Below, piece after piece: positions 39,632 through 50,139 of a stretch of 64,000 nt of DNA. Location of the stretch: positions 31,468,601 to 31,532,600 of the forward strand of contig OX438747.1 of NCBI GenBank assembly GCA_949316235.1, in the 5' to 3' direction. Position 1 is the first letter of the stretch; every line of letters starts with the position of its first letter. A program made the translations under genes and the position numbers. Source of the DNA: Oegoconia quadripuncta. Lineage: Eukaryota > Arthropoda > Insecta > Lepidoptera > Autostichidae. The notes below the pieces were generated by a model. It saw nothing but the letters and a program-made list of their open reading frames with translations, had not been told where the DNA came from and ran no database searches.

Positions 39632-39732
39632 TTTTTTTTAGTAAAAACTGGTTTCGCGTTTGACTACAATCTCACCTGATGGAACCTGACGATGTAGCCG
39701 AATATGTATCTCGCGCACTCAGTAAATGCCTA
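39632..39732 (-). repeat. family D non-LTR 3' end
   Basis: T-run, 'tttgactacaatctcacctg', 'ctcagtaaatgcctatg'. Confidence 0.6.
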
Positions 39733-40267
39733 TGTTGTTCATAACTATGTAGCTTGAACTTCAAAAAAAAATACGATATATGTGTACTAATAGTTTATAT
39801 GATGAAACCTGTAATTTGCCTTACTTTTTGCATACTATGTGATATATACACACCTGCAACGCTGTTGGTTTCTTTAATGAAAAATAAAATAAAATGGTGA
39901 GTAGTTCCCACGTGATAAACAAATTAAACATGCGTGAAGTTATTTCACGCTAATTAAAATCGAAAAATGTTTAATCTCTAGTTAACATAGCTTTGTGCAA
40001 CCGGCCGCAATCCAGTATTAATTAGCAGGATAGTGCACAGCCGTACTCTGATGGTGAATGTTTAATATCACAATTAGTTCCAGCATCCGCCGGGAGAGGG
40101 CGCTATCTTCGAGCCAGTCTCTCGGGAGAGCATATTAAGCAGCAATATTATTTACTTGAGACTACAGGTACTTTCGATACTAGACAAATTACTTAGATCA
40201 GTTGCTATGTAACCCAGTTGCTATTCAGACTATTTGCGACTTAGATCGGTTGCTATTCAGACCAATG

Positions 40268-40750
40268 GTTATACAGGATGAATTTGAATTTGTGTAATTC
40301 CCATTAACGTGTGACGCCACTCTTGATTACGAACAACTTTACACAAAGAACCACAGCCGAATTCGATCAAAAAATTTTCGATTACCCGGACAAAGTAATA
40401 ATAAATCTAACAATATTCAGCTGAATTCGGCTGTGGTTTACTAGATAGATAGATAGATAGATAGATAAAGCCTTTATTTGTTTGTTTCCACAGTCACACA
40501 CATACATTTAGCTTATACATATTGATACACAGATAAGGTAACACATTTACAACAATAACATAATATTGTAACACTAACGCATGTGTGTGCTGCAGCAGTA
40601 CAAATGGGTCATAGCTCAGTGTATTAGATTGCTCATTGAGCAAAACACTGATTTTCAGCTATCCCCTACTAGTGGAAAGTTGTTCGTAATCAGGAATGGA
40701 GTCACCATTAAACTGGAATTACATTAATTAAATTTCACCCTGTATAGACC
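40268..40750. mobile_element. 'cagggtgaaat' MITE with nested retroposon
   Basis: The left end 'ttatacaggatgaatttgaa' and right end 'aaatttcaccctgtata' are inverted. Next to them 'gccactcttgattacgaaca' is inverted as 'ttgttcgtaatcaggaatgg' at 40680-40700. It is split at about 40440 by the (gata)n-tailed retroposon at 40440-40672. Confidence 0.75.
40440..40672 (-). repeat. retroposon 3' part with (taga)n tail, nested in a MITE
   Basis: Starts (tagataga)n then 'gcctttatttgtttgtttcc', 'cgcatgtgtgtgctgcagca', and ends 'actgattttcagctatcccc'. Related to 32996-33205. Poly-A/tetranucleotide end on the minus strand. Confidence 0.65.
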
Positions 40751-40796
40751 ACTTGCTAGTTATAAAAAAATAAAGATTATTATTTGGCAAATCACT

Positions 40797-40862
40797 TCGT
40801 TTTCGATTAGCGAAGTTAAGCAATGTCTGGCGCGGTCAGTCCTTGTATCACCCATCCAATAA
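40797..40862 (+). repeat. 5S rRNA-derived fragment
   Basis: 'gaagttaagcaatgtctggc' gcggtcagtccttg follows the 5S rRNA internal promoter region (gaagttaagcaacg.c.ggcgcgg.tagtacttg). The remainder of 5S is absent or diverged. A second such piece is at 46705-46770, sharing the preceding 'cgttttcgattagc'-like context, so it is likely a dispersed 5S-headed retroposon rather than a 5S gene. Confidence 0.6.
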
Positions 40863-40911
40863 AGAAAATATCAACTTCATTTTTTTAGTTTTTTCAATTA
40901 ATGTTAACACT

Positions 40912-41169
40912 AAGAGCGTTGGTGGTTCAGCGGTTAAGACGCGATCTCCCAAAATAAGACGTCCGCGTTTCCAGGCAGGCCATGTACATTTATCCGACTG
41001 CTCTTAAACGATGAAGGAAAACATCGCGAGGAAACCTGCATGCCTGAGAAATAAAAAATTCAAAGGCAAGTGAAGTCCCCAATCCGCAATGGGCCAGCGT
41101 GGTGGACTATGGCCCATACTTCATTATGCGAGGGAAGGCCTATATCCTACAGTGGGATGTTTATGAGCT
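40912..41169 (+). repeat. SINE C (tRNA-headed), full length
   Basis: Head 'agcgttggtggttcagcggt' (A-box-like tggttcagcgg), body 'ttatccgactgctcttaaac', 'aggaaacctgcatgcctgag', end 'cctatatcctacagtgggat'. The B box is diverged. A minus-strand copy is at 55487-55772. Confidence 0.75.
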
Positions 41170-41230
41170 GAAACGATTCACTAATATAATTCTGAGTTAT
41201 CTGCTCAGAGTTATATTAGTGAATCGTTTC
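41170..41230. repeat. near-perfect palindrome next to SINE C
   Basis: 'gaaacgattcactaatataa' ttctgag and its reverse complement (one mismatch) flank a seven-base centre, immediately after the SINE C end. Confidence 0.9.
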
Positions 41231-41474
41231 TAGTTTTTCTATTAATATTTTCAATTTTTTCCTGGTTTAGGCCGGTACACATTATGTAACAATAAGTAGG
41301 CCGGCCTAAGGCTGGGTCACAGCCTAAACTCACTACGTGTGAACTATAATATGTGGTTTCCCCCGATTCGTACCCCCGATTCGTAAACCCAATGTTGTTT
41401 ACATGGGTAAATTTCTCTATCGTGAATTCTTTTCTTTCTCAATCGTGTTGTGTCATAGTCCACGTTTCATCGAA

Positions 41475-41630
41475 GGAAAAGCGAAGGGGAGAGGAAGAGA
41501 GGAAGGCTTAGAAGAACATACATGGTACAAGCAAAGGGAAATAAATGCCGTGTCGTATCAGGAAGTCAAAGAAAAGGCGGAATGTAGAGAAGTGTGGAAA
41601 GGACTCCACCGACAAGAGCATAGCTCTTAA
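41475..41630 (+). pseudogene. C-terminal end of an RTE-like non-LTR element
   Basis: Encodes EGKAKGRGREEGLEEHTW, then INAVSYQEVKEKAECREVWK, GLHRQEHSS and TAA. The 'VSYQEVK..A..R..WK.LHRQEHSS' end also appears on the minus strand at 62850-63125, and its last part at 50040-50120. Truncated upstream. Confidence 0.65.
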
Positions 41631-41639
41631 AGAGAAGAT

Positions 41640-42140
41640 ATGTAAACCATAGACTTACAAAACTCTTTATAAATACGATATTTTGTATCTGTTCAATTAA
41701 ACACATTCCGACATACTTTCTCTTAGCGATTGTGAATGTGAAATGAAACAAATAATTTAAAAAGCTTCTGTCTGTACAACATTTTTATATACTCTGTGAA
41801 TGACAGATTAATTTGAAAAACGAAGCTTTAGCAACAAGGGGCTTTGTAACAAAAGTTCCTCTGTTCACCTTTGATCATGGAAGTATTTCAGAATATGAAT
41901 TACACTAAACATTTGTACGAGAACAATGCAAAGGTTAAAATAAAGGTAATTACATAGGAAAGATTCTTTAAGCTGACTGTTTACGCTTTTCTCGGGCAAT
42001 ATTAGTTTCAACTTGTTCCCAACTTAGAAACGCGTCGTAAGTGGATTGAGGGAAATCACAGGAAAAATACATAAAACAAAATATAACACTAATGGTGGCT
42101 CTTAAATTGCAGTGCAATAGTTTAGCAGCTATAATGATTT
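41640..42140. other. unassigned sequence
   Basis: No frame over 60 residues and no repeat match, except a short dispersed block 'ggtagcaactactctgctgg' at 42145-42165. Confidence 0.35.
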
Positions 42141-42299
42141 TTATGGTAGCAACTACTCTGCTGGAGGGGATGGAAAATTAGCAGCTGTTCTGAGTCCTTA
42201 CCCCTTTAATCTCAATTTCGTTCTACGTTCAAAATTACTTTGTTAATTAATTTTGTGATTTAAACACAGTAACAAATAAAGAGATGGAATTTAAATATA

Positions 42300-42480
42300 A
42301 ACTAGAACAAATGTAAAAAGTTGGGGCTGCGAGGCAAGGTACCCAAAACGCTGGCAGCGTTTCCTCGTTGTATGCAGATACTTAAGCGTTGGGCGAGGAA
42401 ACAACCAGCTGTCGTGTCACCAGTGACATCGACTAAGCGCTTTGAAATATTAAAGAAAAATTTAGTTTTGTGATTACAAA
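42300..42480 (-). pseudogene. RPD-type non-LTR element, C-terminal remnant
   Basis: Minus-strand frame contains FFFNISKRLVDVTGDTTAGC, FLAQRLSICIQRGNAASVLG and TLP. It is nearly the same as the end of the copy at 38026-38460 but on the other strand, and it reads through the site where that copy is frameshifted. Confidence 0.75.
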
Positions 42481-42544
42481 CATCACATATACATAAAGTC
42501 ACGACCATTATCACAAATGGAGTGGTCAGAAATGTTCCAAACTA

Positions 42545-43130
42545 AAGAAAAATCAAAATCAAAAATATTTTATTCAATGTAGGATACAAAAATATCACTT
42601 ATTGAAAGTCATCATTTTATTTTTTTTTTAAACTACATCGCTTCGCAAGCTGTTATGGTTAGGGAGAAGAAGCGACAAGAAACTCCGCAACAACACATCT
42701 TTTCAATTTGTTTACATCTTTATAATAATATTACATTTTATATAACATATTACAAAACAATAGCAATTAACATAACGACCAGCTAACACCAGACCTCCTT
42801 ATCGCCTAAATAATCATCTATCCTGTAATAACCCTTCTTACACAGAGTTTCTTTAATGTGGCGTTTAAATTTCTGCTCTGTTAAACTCAATACATGTTCT
42901 GGTATTTTATTGTAAAAGCGTATGCTGTGTCCCACAAAGGATGTGCTAACCTTGCTAAGTCTAAATTGTGGAATGTCAATTTTATTTTTGTTTCTAGTAT
43001 TCAAATTATGATTATCAGAATGTTTACGAAATAGGCATATATTTTTGCGTACATACATTATACTGTCATATATATATTGAGATGCAACAGTTAAAATACT
43101 TATTTCTTTAAACAGATCTCTTAGAGAATC
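42545..43130 (-). pseudogene. C-terminal end of a CR1/Jockey-like non-LTR element
   Basis: Minus strand 42785-43110 encodes ISILTVASQYIYDSIMYVRK, SDNHNLNTRNKNKIDIPQFR, LSKVSTSFVGHSIRFYNKIP and FKRHIKETLCKKGYYRIDDY with a stop, a layout (NTRN...P..RL.KVS.SF.G..IRFYNKIP...FK) found at the end of many insect non-LTR ORF2 proteins. The untranslated tail is at 42545-42780 ('ctacatcgcttcgcaagctg'). A plus-strand relative is at 52950-53133. The upstream continuation (43130-43367) is open but is partly MITE sequence, so the long frame there is accidental. Confidence 0.75.
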
Positions 43131-43194
43131 GTTAAAACAACATCCATGGTTCACCTTCCAAATATAGAGAAATGCACAGGTAACGAACAAGGAC

Positions 43195-43400
43195 AGGTGG
43201 TAGATAGGGTGAATTTGAATCCCTGTAATTCCCATTAACTGGTGATGACATTCTTGATTACGAGCAACTTTTTCCAAGGAACCATATTTGAATTCGATCC
43301 AAAAAATTTCGATTACCCACACAAAATAAATCATACTGAAACCACCTTTAGTATGGAAGTCCAACAATTTTCGGTTGGTGACTCCACTCCTGACTTTTAT
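43195..43400. mobile_element. 'cagggtgaaat' MITE, partial
   Basis: 'gatagggtgaatttgaatcc', 'cattaactggtgatgacatt', 'cttgattacgagcaactttt', and on the right 'ggttggtgactccactcctg'. It interrupts or abuts the non-LTR relic at 42545. Confidence 0.6.
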
Positions 43401-44109
43401 ATAAATAGATTTTCTTGATTATTTAAAACAATTAAAATTTTTATTTTATTTCACAAATTGATAATAAGGTTACTAGGGATTGTACCTTTTTTGACGACAA
43501 CAGTACATTATCTGCCTTTATGTAAATCTGTCCTTCTGCTAATCTGGGATTTTGCTATTGCGGGATTTTGATTATCTGCCCTTCTGCTGCAGAGTGCAAT
43601 TTTCCACTAGCAACTACAGCCGAATTCAGCCGAAAAGTTCATTCAAATCCGTTCACCAGTTTCGACGTGATTGAGCAACAAACATCCACACTTTCGCATT
43701 TCACAGATCAGGTGTGATCAGGTAGATTAAAAAAAATAATTATTTTTTTAGTTAGATTAGATAAGACTATCAACCTCAAAAAAATCCTCTCCCCTCACGA
43801 AAGCTTGACAAATCTTTCTAACACCCCAAACACCGGGGAACGTAATTATTGACCTGGCAGTCCGTGTGAAAATAAAGCGAGCAACGCCTAGTCGGCACAT
43901 ACGTCACTGGCACCAAACCTGGAACTGGCTAGTGCCGCGTAATTCGTAAGTAAAGCATGAATTTTGCACGGCGGTCACAGGATTGTTGTGTGAGTTAGCC
44001 GGTGTGGTACAAGTGATATGATTAAATTGTGAACGCTATTAGGATATCTCTGACCACGTCATTTGGGATAAAGGTCGTGACGTTGTGACGTCGTAGGCAT
44101 TTGGGTCAA
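43401..44109. other. unassigned sequence
   Basis: A short family I piece lies at 43640-43705 ('caaatccgttcaccagtttc'). Otherwise nothing that I can place. Confidence 0.35.
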
Positions 44110-44640
44110 TTATACATTAAATTTATTCATTATGAAATCAAAAACACTCGTAACTTCAAAGTCAAAACCAGCAAACAGAACTATAAATATTGACAACAAG
44201 AAAATAGAACAGGTCAACTCGTTTAAATATCTATGAAGTTTGATCATAAGTGACTCGAGGCGTATCCAGACATAGCCATAAGGATCGCGATGACAAAGAG
44301 GGCTTTTAATAATAAAAAATATCTATTTAAAGCTAAAATAAGCAAAAAAGCTAGAAAGCGGCCAGTAAAATGCTGTATGGAGTATAGCTTTATACGGCTG
44401 TGAGACATGGAAATTAACACAAAGGGATAGGGAAAGGTTTAGAGGTATTCGAGATGTCGTGCTGGAGACGGATGGAGGGAATAAGCTGGACAGAGAAGAG
44501 AACAAATGAAGAGGTGTTAATGATGGTAAAGAAGAGGAGATGCCTGTTAGCCACAGTTGAGAACCGAAGAGGAAAGATGATAAGAGTAGGTCACTTGATA
44601 CGACACGATTATTGAAGGAAAGAGGGGAAGGAGAAGACCA
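44110..44640 (+). pseudogene. degraded RTE-like reverse transcriptase C-terminal region
   Basis: Across several frames: TINIDNKKIEQVNSFKYL then a stop, KRAFNNKKYLFKAKISKKAR, 'LYGCETWKLTQRDRERF', then KKRRCLLATVENRRGKMIRV and GHLIR. This is the order seen in RTE-like proteins (thumb 'VNSFKYLGS', 'YGSETWT', 'ENRRGKMI.HLIRHD'). At least three frameshifts or stops break it. Confidence 0.7.
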
Positions 44641-44643
44641 AGT

Positions 44644-44815
44644 GAAAATTTGTGCATTCTGAGTTTTGAAGTTTAATAATGGCGGAATATTGTACGGCAC
44701 AAGTCATTGATGGTATACAAGTGAAGGGAAGTGTAAATTAAAGTACGTGACGAAGATATCGGGTCTCACAAGAAGCCGCCAAAATCTTCCGTAAAGCATT
44801 CTGTCACTTTATTGA
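44644..44815 (+). repeat. family J unit, third copy
   Basis: 'tttgaagtttaataatggcg', 'gtgaagggaagtgtaaatta', 'gccgccaaaatcttccgtaa', aagcattctg. Diverged from the pair at 27849-28575. It keeps the 20-codon frame starting at the ATG about 44683. Confidence 0.7.
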
Positions 44816-44819
44816 TCCC

Positions 44820-45800
44820 TTTGCCTACCAACATAGTTACCAGGCTAGCATAATCGCGAGCGAGAGTCACTTCTCCATCAAGATATACCCACTTGGAGAA
44901 TAAACCAAAAAATAAGTATGGGCTCTATCGTCAGAGCCGCTGCCTCTTCAAAATTACGCGCATTTTAGGGCGTGTACGGATACCGACGTCTGTGTGCGTT
45001 GCGTTACATGTAAACACACCTTGATTTCCCAAATGAATTGCCCACGGCGTAACTTTCGCCCGGCCTTCGCTGAGAGGGAACCACGAATAGAAATTAAAAT
45101 TTAATAGCTAGGTAAAGCATCTACTCATCGCAGTGAGCAAGAGAATAATTAAGTCAAATAAAGGCGCTAATGGATGGAAGTCTGTGGGATCTATCCGATA
45201 TTTTATAATGCCCCGATGGGGGAATTGGTGACCCCACCTCCAACCTCTTTCCACTTTGACTCTGGATCATTAGTGGCACTTTGCATGGCAACGCACTCTC
45301 TCGGCTAATTACCGCCAGTATCAGGGTAACATAACCGGGCCAGAGTAACCTTCTCATCAACCGTGGTAAACTAACGCACCTAATAATAATCTTTGCTATG
45401 GACCCCAAAGTAATTACCGCCGGTACCAGGCTAGCATAACCGAATGAGAGCCATCTCCTTATCAACAGTGATGCCATGGGTGGCGCCTTATTGAAGATAA
45501 ACGATATCCCTATGTGAATTCCATATTGACTTTGAACCCCAAACTAAATACCGCCGGTACCAGGCTATCATTACTGAGCGAGAGTTAGTTCTTCATAAAG
45601 ATTGCACGGTATCTACTGAAAGTAGACAATGCCCTATGAGGCCCTATTAAACTAATACCGCCGGTACCAAGCTAGCATAACCGCGGGCGAGAGTCACTTC
45701 TCCATCAAGATTGATGCCCACTTGGGTAGACGATGACCTATGCGAGTCCATTGACTGCCGGTACTAGGCTAGCATAACCGTGCGAGAATAAATAACTGAA
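44820..45800. repeat. degenerate satellite-like array, 'taccgccggtaccaggctag'
   Basis: The core 'taccgccggtaccaggctag' cataaccg recurs with changes near 44838, 45308, 45412, 45549, 45656 and 45746, each followed by '.gcgagagtcacttctccatc' or a relative and 'gatgccca..tgg'. Spacing is about 90-135 bp. Local frames such as 45154-45477 (minus) contain the repeat and are not genes. Confidence 0.65.
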
Positions 45801-46154
45801 ATACCAGATGGTTCCGTTTCACATAACAATTTGGCTAGCCACAAAGGTATATTACCGCACTGTTAGCCGTATCATGTCGAGTCAAAGCGCGTGGATCAGT
45901 ACACATAATACTCGTACATCTTGAAAAGAAACAAATTTGTCAGTTGTTTTCATTTGTTTTGGAGCAGAGTGTTGGAGTTGCCATCTTTTAATATATAGTA
46001 GTATCATTTAAGCCTTACTTATAATAAGTATATATTATTCTTTCTAATACAGGACATATTTACAAAACACAGTAAAAAAGAGAAAAAGAAGAAAAAGAGA
46101 AGGGCCATGAAACATACGTTTACGTCATAGGTAGAACACATGTTCCAAATGGTT

Positions 46155-46665
46155 TGAGGCAGGGCGCCCTCTGATCATCCGTTATTTCTACCAGGCGAGA
46201 CGCCAGCTCTTCAAAGAGCTGACACGCCTCCGATCTCCACAGCCCCAATCTCTATTCCAAAGTACAGAAATTCGTAACTCTGTCCCAGAACTTCGTATTT
46301 TCCGCCTCTTGAGGTTCCCGCAGCGACCACCGCGGCTCCTGCACTTCTGGAGGTGGAGGCTAAATGCTAGTGTCGAAGCAAGTAGCATAATATACTAGCG
46401 GCCTCCCCCGCCTTCACTGAGAGTGATACCATCGGGCCTCTTCCAATCGTCAGTTGCTATTCCGTTCGGCTTTAGAATAGCAACACATTGACGGTGGCAA
46501 GGACTCGGATGATATCATTCAATGAAGCATGCCCTGGTGTCTGGCAGGCAGGAATAGGTCATGGTGACGTAAACAGTCGACTTCGTTGCCACAAGAACAG
46601 CGATGTGGCTCATTAGCAGCTAAGCCAAGTCTCAAATTGACCGCTAAATTGTTTCTGTCTTAATT
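46155..46665 (-). pseudogene. RPD-type non-LTR element, large decayed copy
   Basis: On the minus strand, from 46665 down: NLAVNLRLGLAANEPHRCSC, GNEVDCLRHHDLF (Cys/His cluster), then in shifted frames ATVNVLL and DDWKRPDGITLS-like text, and TSRSAGAAVVAAGTSRGGKY with EVLGQSYEFLYFGIEIGAV. The order equals 18517-19347 from the Cys/His cluster to the 'FGIET' block, with several frameshifts. Confidence 0.65.
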
Positions 46666-46704
46666 TAAATTTCATTGATTCAGCCGCATTCGTCTTTTGT
46701 TTTA

Positions 46705-46770
46705 GATTAGCCAAGTTAAGCAACATCTGGTGCGGTCAGAATTTGGATGAGTAACGAGTGGTATTTTTAT
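46705..46770 (+). repeat. 5S rRNA-derived fragment
   Basis: 'ccaagttaagcaacatctgg' tgcggtcagaatttggatga gtaacgagtgg follows the 5S rRNA internal control region through the box C equivalent (tacttggatgggtgaccgc), with about 20% changes. Confidence 0.65.
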
Positions 46771-46824
46771 GCGAACGTTCTGGCAGCATTATGGTCGTCG
46801 TGTCCACTGTACATTATTAGGTAC

Positions 46825-47160
46825 TATCTTTCCGCCGGCGGCTTCGCCTGCGTGGAGTGTCTTTACTGTGAAAATTTGTCAGTGATAAGATAGCCAGTCC
46901 CCCAAATGTGTTGGGGTTTCCGGGTCAGTACGCTTCCACCTTCGACCTCATCTTCACTTAACATCAGGTGTGATTGAGGTCAACTACGGACCCGCCGTGC
47001 ATAAAAAAAAAAAATTTGTGTCTCCCGCGGGAAGTACTCACTTTATCGCGATGAAAAATATCCTATGTCGGGGTATATTCTACCTATATACCGAATTTCA
47101 TCCAAATCCATTCATCCTTTTCGCCGTGATTAAGTAACAAACAAACAAACAAGTAAACAA
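46825..47160 (+). repeat. dispersed repeat family I, split by SINE A
   Basis: 'ccgccggcggcttcgcctgc' gtggagtg before, 'ttgtgtctcccgcgggaagt', 'actcactttatcgcgatgaa', 'aatttcatccaaatccattc' after the SINE. The tail is (aaac)n at 47138-47165. Confidence 0.7.
46880..47014 (+). repeat. SINE A, 5'-truncated, with target duplication
   Basis: Begins 'cagtgataagatagccagtc', ends 'cccgccgtgcat' plus A-run. 'aaaatttgt' is on both sides (46871-46879 and 47011-47019), a 9-bp target duplication. Confidence 0.85.
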
Positions 47161-47370
47161 ACAAGCAAAACAGATTCGCAGAAGGTTCGTATCACCCAAG
47201 GTCATATTCGCCTAATGTTCGTTCGCAAATATAACTATATTCAAAATCGTTACCATAGTAGTATTTTTAGCGTTCTGTATCTAATAATGGAATAAAATAT
47301 TAATTTTATTCATCTTGGCGGTTGAGACGAACTTTTGTGTAAGGCCACAGATTATATGGTGTGACTATTC

Positions 47371-47512
47371 ATCTCTCTCGTTTCTTGCTTGTTCTTCTCA
47401 GGGGAAAATTGCCTTTTGAACAAGCAGTAGCTTTAAAAATGTAAAATCTGACTATTTTAAGTGTACCCTGTGTACCTACAAAATAAAGCATTTTTGATTC
47501 GATTTGATCATT
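47371..47512 (+). repeat. dispersed 3' tail ('ttgttcttctcagggg' family)
   Basis: Near-identical to 36893-37000, with the downstream end 'acaaaataaagcatttttga' containing AATAAA. Confidence 0.6.
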
Positions 47513-48335
47513 ACAAATAATTTTCTCGAAGTAACAAATTTTGATTTCTTTTTAAATGACTACATGCATGACAATTTTGATTAACAAATAAGGCCTACCA
47601 AAATTAATTACTATACGAGTATTATTTATTTATCTAAACTATTGACCTGTAATGAAAATCTTGACATAATTTTAATTCAATTAACTTTTAACTATATATT
47701 TAAGGATATAAGACGTAATATTGTTGACTATTTTAATTATAGTCTTATTTTTTTCGTGGGCCATTACTATTGATTGATCTCTAATATTATTTGGTTGAAT
47801 TGTATATTGTATTTTATCACACGCACATAATTTAGAGAAAATAAATTTAATTACATGTTCAGTTAAGCCGACCTTATTATATTGCATAAATTTGTAATGA
47901 AGTGCCCTAACAGGGTGTCCATGTACTGTACACATTTTTTAAATTAAGACCTATATAACCATGGAAAGCAATAAATGATTATGAATTATGAATCATATCC
48001 TCTCGTAAACTAAATAAAAATCATCCAGTGTAATAATAAATTTGCTAAGGCATAAACACCTGATCAAATCTGTCCCTCCACGTTGCGACTGTGTTCACAT
48101 GAATTTTGCAAGGGAATATGTATGAGCTCTTTCAGATTTATTTATGTTGATCGGTCGCTTGTCGCATATGACGTAGGTATCAGAGTGTGGACCGGGGGTC
48201 CGTAAAACTATGCCCAAATGAGAAAAGTGCTGTAGATTTTAATAATACAAAAACCGGCCAAGTACCTATTTGTCGGGTTCCGTACTTGCCTGTCACTTAA
48301 AATCCCGGCATTTTGTTGTTCGATAAAAACATTTC
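47513..48335. other. unassigned AT-rich sequence
   Basis: No head, tail or frame that I can support. 47840-47945 ends like a retroposon 3' region ('gccctaacagggtgtccatg', ...'attatgaattatgaatca'). Confidence 0.3.
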
Positions 48336-48510
48336 AACACAATACAAATACACTTTATTGCACAACTGAAAAGAAAATACAGTTTCAGAAAAGTGGTAAG
48401 AATAGAATGTACAATTTGGCGACCTTATCACTAAACAGTACGCCTTACTGGTAGCCTTTGGGTATAAGGACAGTACATTTGAAATAGGTAGGTTGTGTGG
48501 TATTAAATAG
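48336..48510 (-). repeat. non-LTR 3' tail (cacttttctgaaac family)
   Basis: 'acaatacaaatacactttat', 'tgcacaactgaaaagaaaat', 'aatttggcgaccttatcact', 'gggtataaggacagtacatt'. Read on the minus strand this matches 56123-56289. Confidence 0.75.
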
Positions 48511-48587
48511 GGATGCAGATACAAACTACGTGAATAAATTTCATATATATATATACATAGATCAATAGACAAATATACCTATTTACG

Positions 48588-48645
48588 TAAACGTCAATGT
48601 ATAATTCAACGTTGTACTTTACGTTGAATTATACGTTTACGTTTA
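48588..48645. repeat. imperfect palindrome
   Basis: 'cgtaaacgtcaatgtataat' tcaacgt ... acgttgaattatacgtttac g; the left arm has six extra bases. Centre tgtactt. Confidence 0.75.
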
Positions 48646-49045
48646 TAAATTGCTAGCTTTTAACTTTTTTTTTATTATTAATTTAGGACTAACAAATATA
48701 TACTATATTCGTTATATATACTATATACTGCCGTGAATTTTTCCACGTATCCAAAACACAACATTCCAATTTTCAAAACTGTAGCTTTTAAAGTTACTGA
48801 ATGTAACGGGTGACTGGAATAGATCGAAGCCAATACGGACTATTGTTTGATTTTCCCTAGAAAGTTTCACTCGGTAGAAGATTGTTTTCAATATATATTC
48901 TAGATGTTTCGCCACTATGCCTGCAATTGCGGTCTTTCTACATTATTGAAGGTATAAATTGGCAATGGGAAACTTGACTATATTTACGGTTGACAAATAC
49001 AATTTCCACAGAGAGAGATAGGTGACAACTGCCATCATCACAACA

Positions 49046-49391
49046 AAAACTTTGACGCCGGAAGGGAGTTCCATGCCTTGGCTGCTCGGATGATGAATGA
49101 AGAATCGAACTTCTTCGTGCCAAAGTTCGGTATATTAACTATATACGGGTGGAATCCCTCCCCACGCCTAGTGGTCCGAAGATGGAACGGTGACGGTGGA
49201 ATAAGATTATGTAATTCCAACGCACACTCCCCGAAATGCATCCTGTAAAAAACTGAGAGACAGGTAACTTTGCGACGGTGTTCAAGGCTCTGCAATTTAG
49301 CAGTCATCGAATTATCACCTATGAGTCTCATGGCACGTCGTTCCACAGAATCGTCATGTATGTCATGACTATGCCAAAACTGCACACACAC
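49046..49391 (-). pseudogene. C-terminal end of a Jockey-like non-LTR element (family D)
   Basis: Minus-strand frame: MCVQFWHSHDIHDDSVERRA, MRLIGDNSMTAKLQSLEHRR, KVTCLSVFYRMHFGECALEL, HNLIPPSPFHLRTTRRGEGF, HPYIVNIPN and AAKAWNSLPAS. The same protein as 31128-31495 but extending further towards the reverse transcriptase (the 'D..V.RRA.RLIGD' block). The frame is open for 117 residues; the last residues differ from the usual 'LPASVFP' where the copy ends at about 49046. Truncated upstream at about 49391. Confidence 0.8.
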
Positions 49392-49419
49392 ATTTTCTTT
49401 CCTGAATATATATTTACTA

Positions 49420-49482
49420 TTATTATTATTAAGAGCCCATGGTGTCCCACTGCTAGGTAAAGGCCTCCCTCATCTGAAACAA
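49420..49482 (-). repeat. SINE C end fragment
   Basis: (att)n then 'aagagcccatggtgtcccac' tgctaggtaaaggcctccct; matches the end of SINE C at 55500-55530 in reverse orientation. Confidence 0.5.
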
Positions 49483-50039
49483 ATATGAAATATATATTTA
49501 TTTAGATAAATTAAAATATCCAGTGGCGCCCTCATTAGTTAAATAGCTTTAATTACGGTTATTTACAAGAATTTCGAATGATCGATAAAACGTCCACGTT
49601 TTTATGATCGTGAATTCTGGAAAATAACCCCCATCAAAGCAACCTTTTATTTATAATTAGCATTTAGGCTTCTCGAGTGCAGGTCAGAGCAATTATTTTG
49701 TATGTATTTAAAAAATAAATCTTAATTTATCCAATGAGGGCGTCGCGTCGCGTAATAAACCCTCTTATAACGATGGAAAAGAACATTTCAATAATAACCA
49801 ATGTCAACCAACTTACAATGGTTAAAGTTTAGGATTGTTCGAATTCGAACGAAATGAATTTAAAAAATGTTAACTTTTCCCTTTTCCGTCCGCGAATTTG
49901 AAACGATCGGTGAAAGTTTTCACCACTCGGGTGGGAATGCGAATAGGATGAATCTGTAACTTTCGAATGTGTTTCAAAAGCGAACGACACAAAAATCGAC
50001 CCCTAGAAGTTAGTTATAATTGAAAGTATGAATGTATTA
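49483..50039. other. unassigned sequence
   Basis: 49860-49990 is richer in cg words ('ccgtccgcgaatttgaaacg'), without a frame. Nothing else seen. Confidence 0.3.
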
Positions 50040-50120
50040 ATCTCCTTTTTTCTTCTTCAATTTAAGAGCCATGCTCTTGTCGGTGGAGTAATGACCACGT
50101 CTCTCTGCTTTCCCCTGCTT
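50040..50120 (-). repeat. RTE-like 3' end
   Basis: 'tcttcttcaatttaagagcc' atgctcttgtcggtgg is the inverse of the LHRQEHSS end at 41600-41630; the same tail is at 62850-62900. Confidence 0.55.
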
Positions 50121-50139
50121 TTGATTTGCGCTATCCAAC

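Noticed and set aside
43110..43367. Upstream extension of the minus-strand 194-residue frame
   Set aside because: This part overlaps the 'cagggtgaaat' MITE, so only 42785-43110 is retrotransposon coding sequence.
45154..45477. 107-residue minus-strand frame
   Set aside because: It lies inside the degenerate repeat array and contains its repeat words; no domain.
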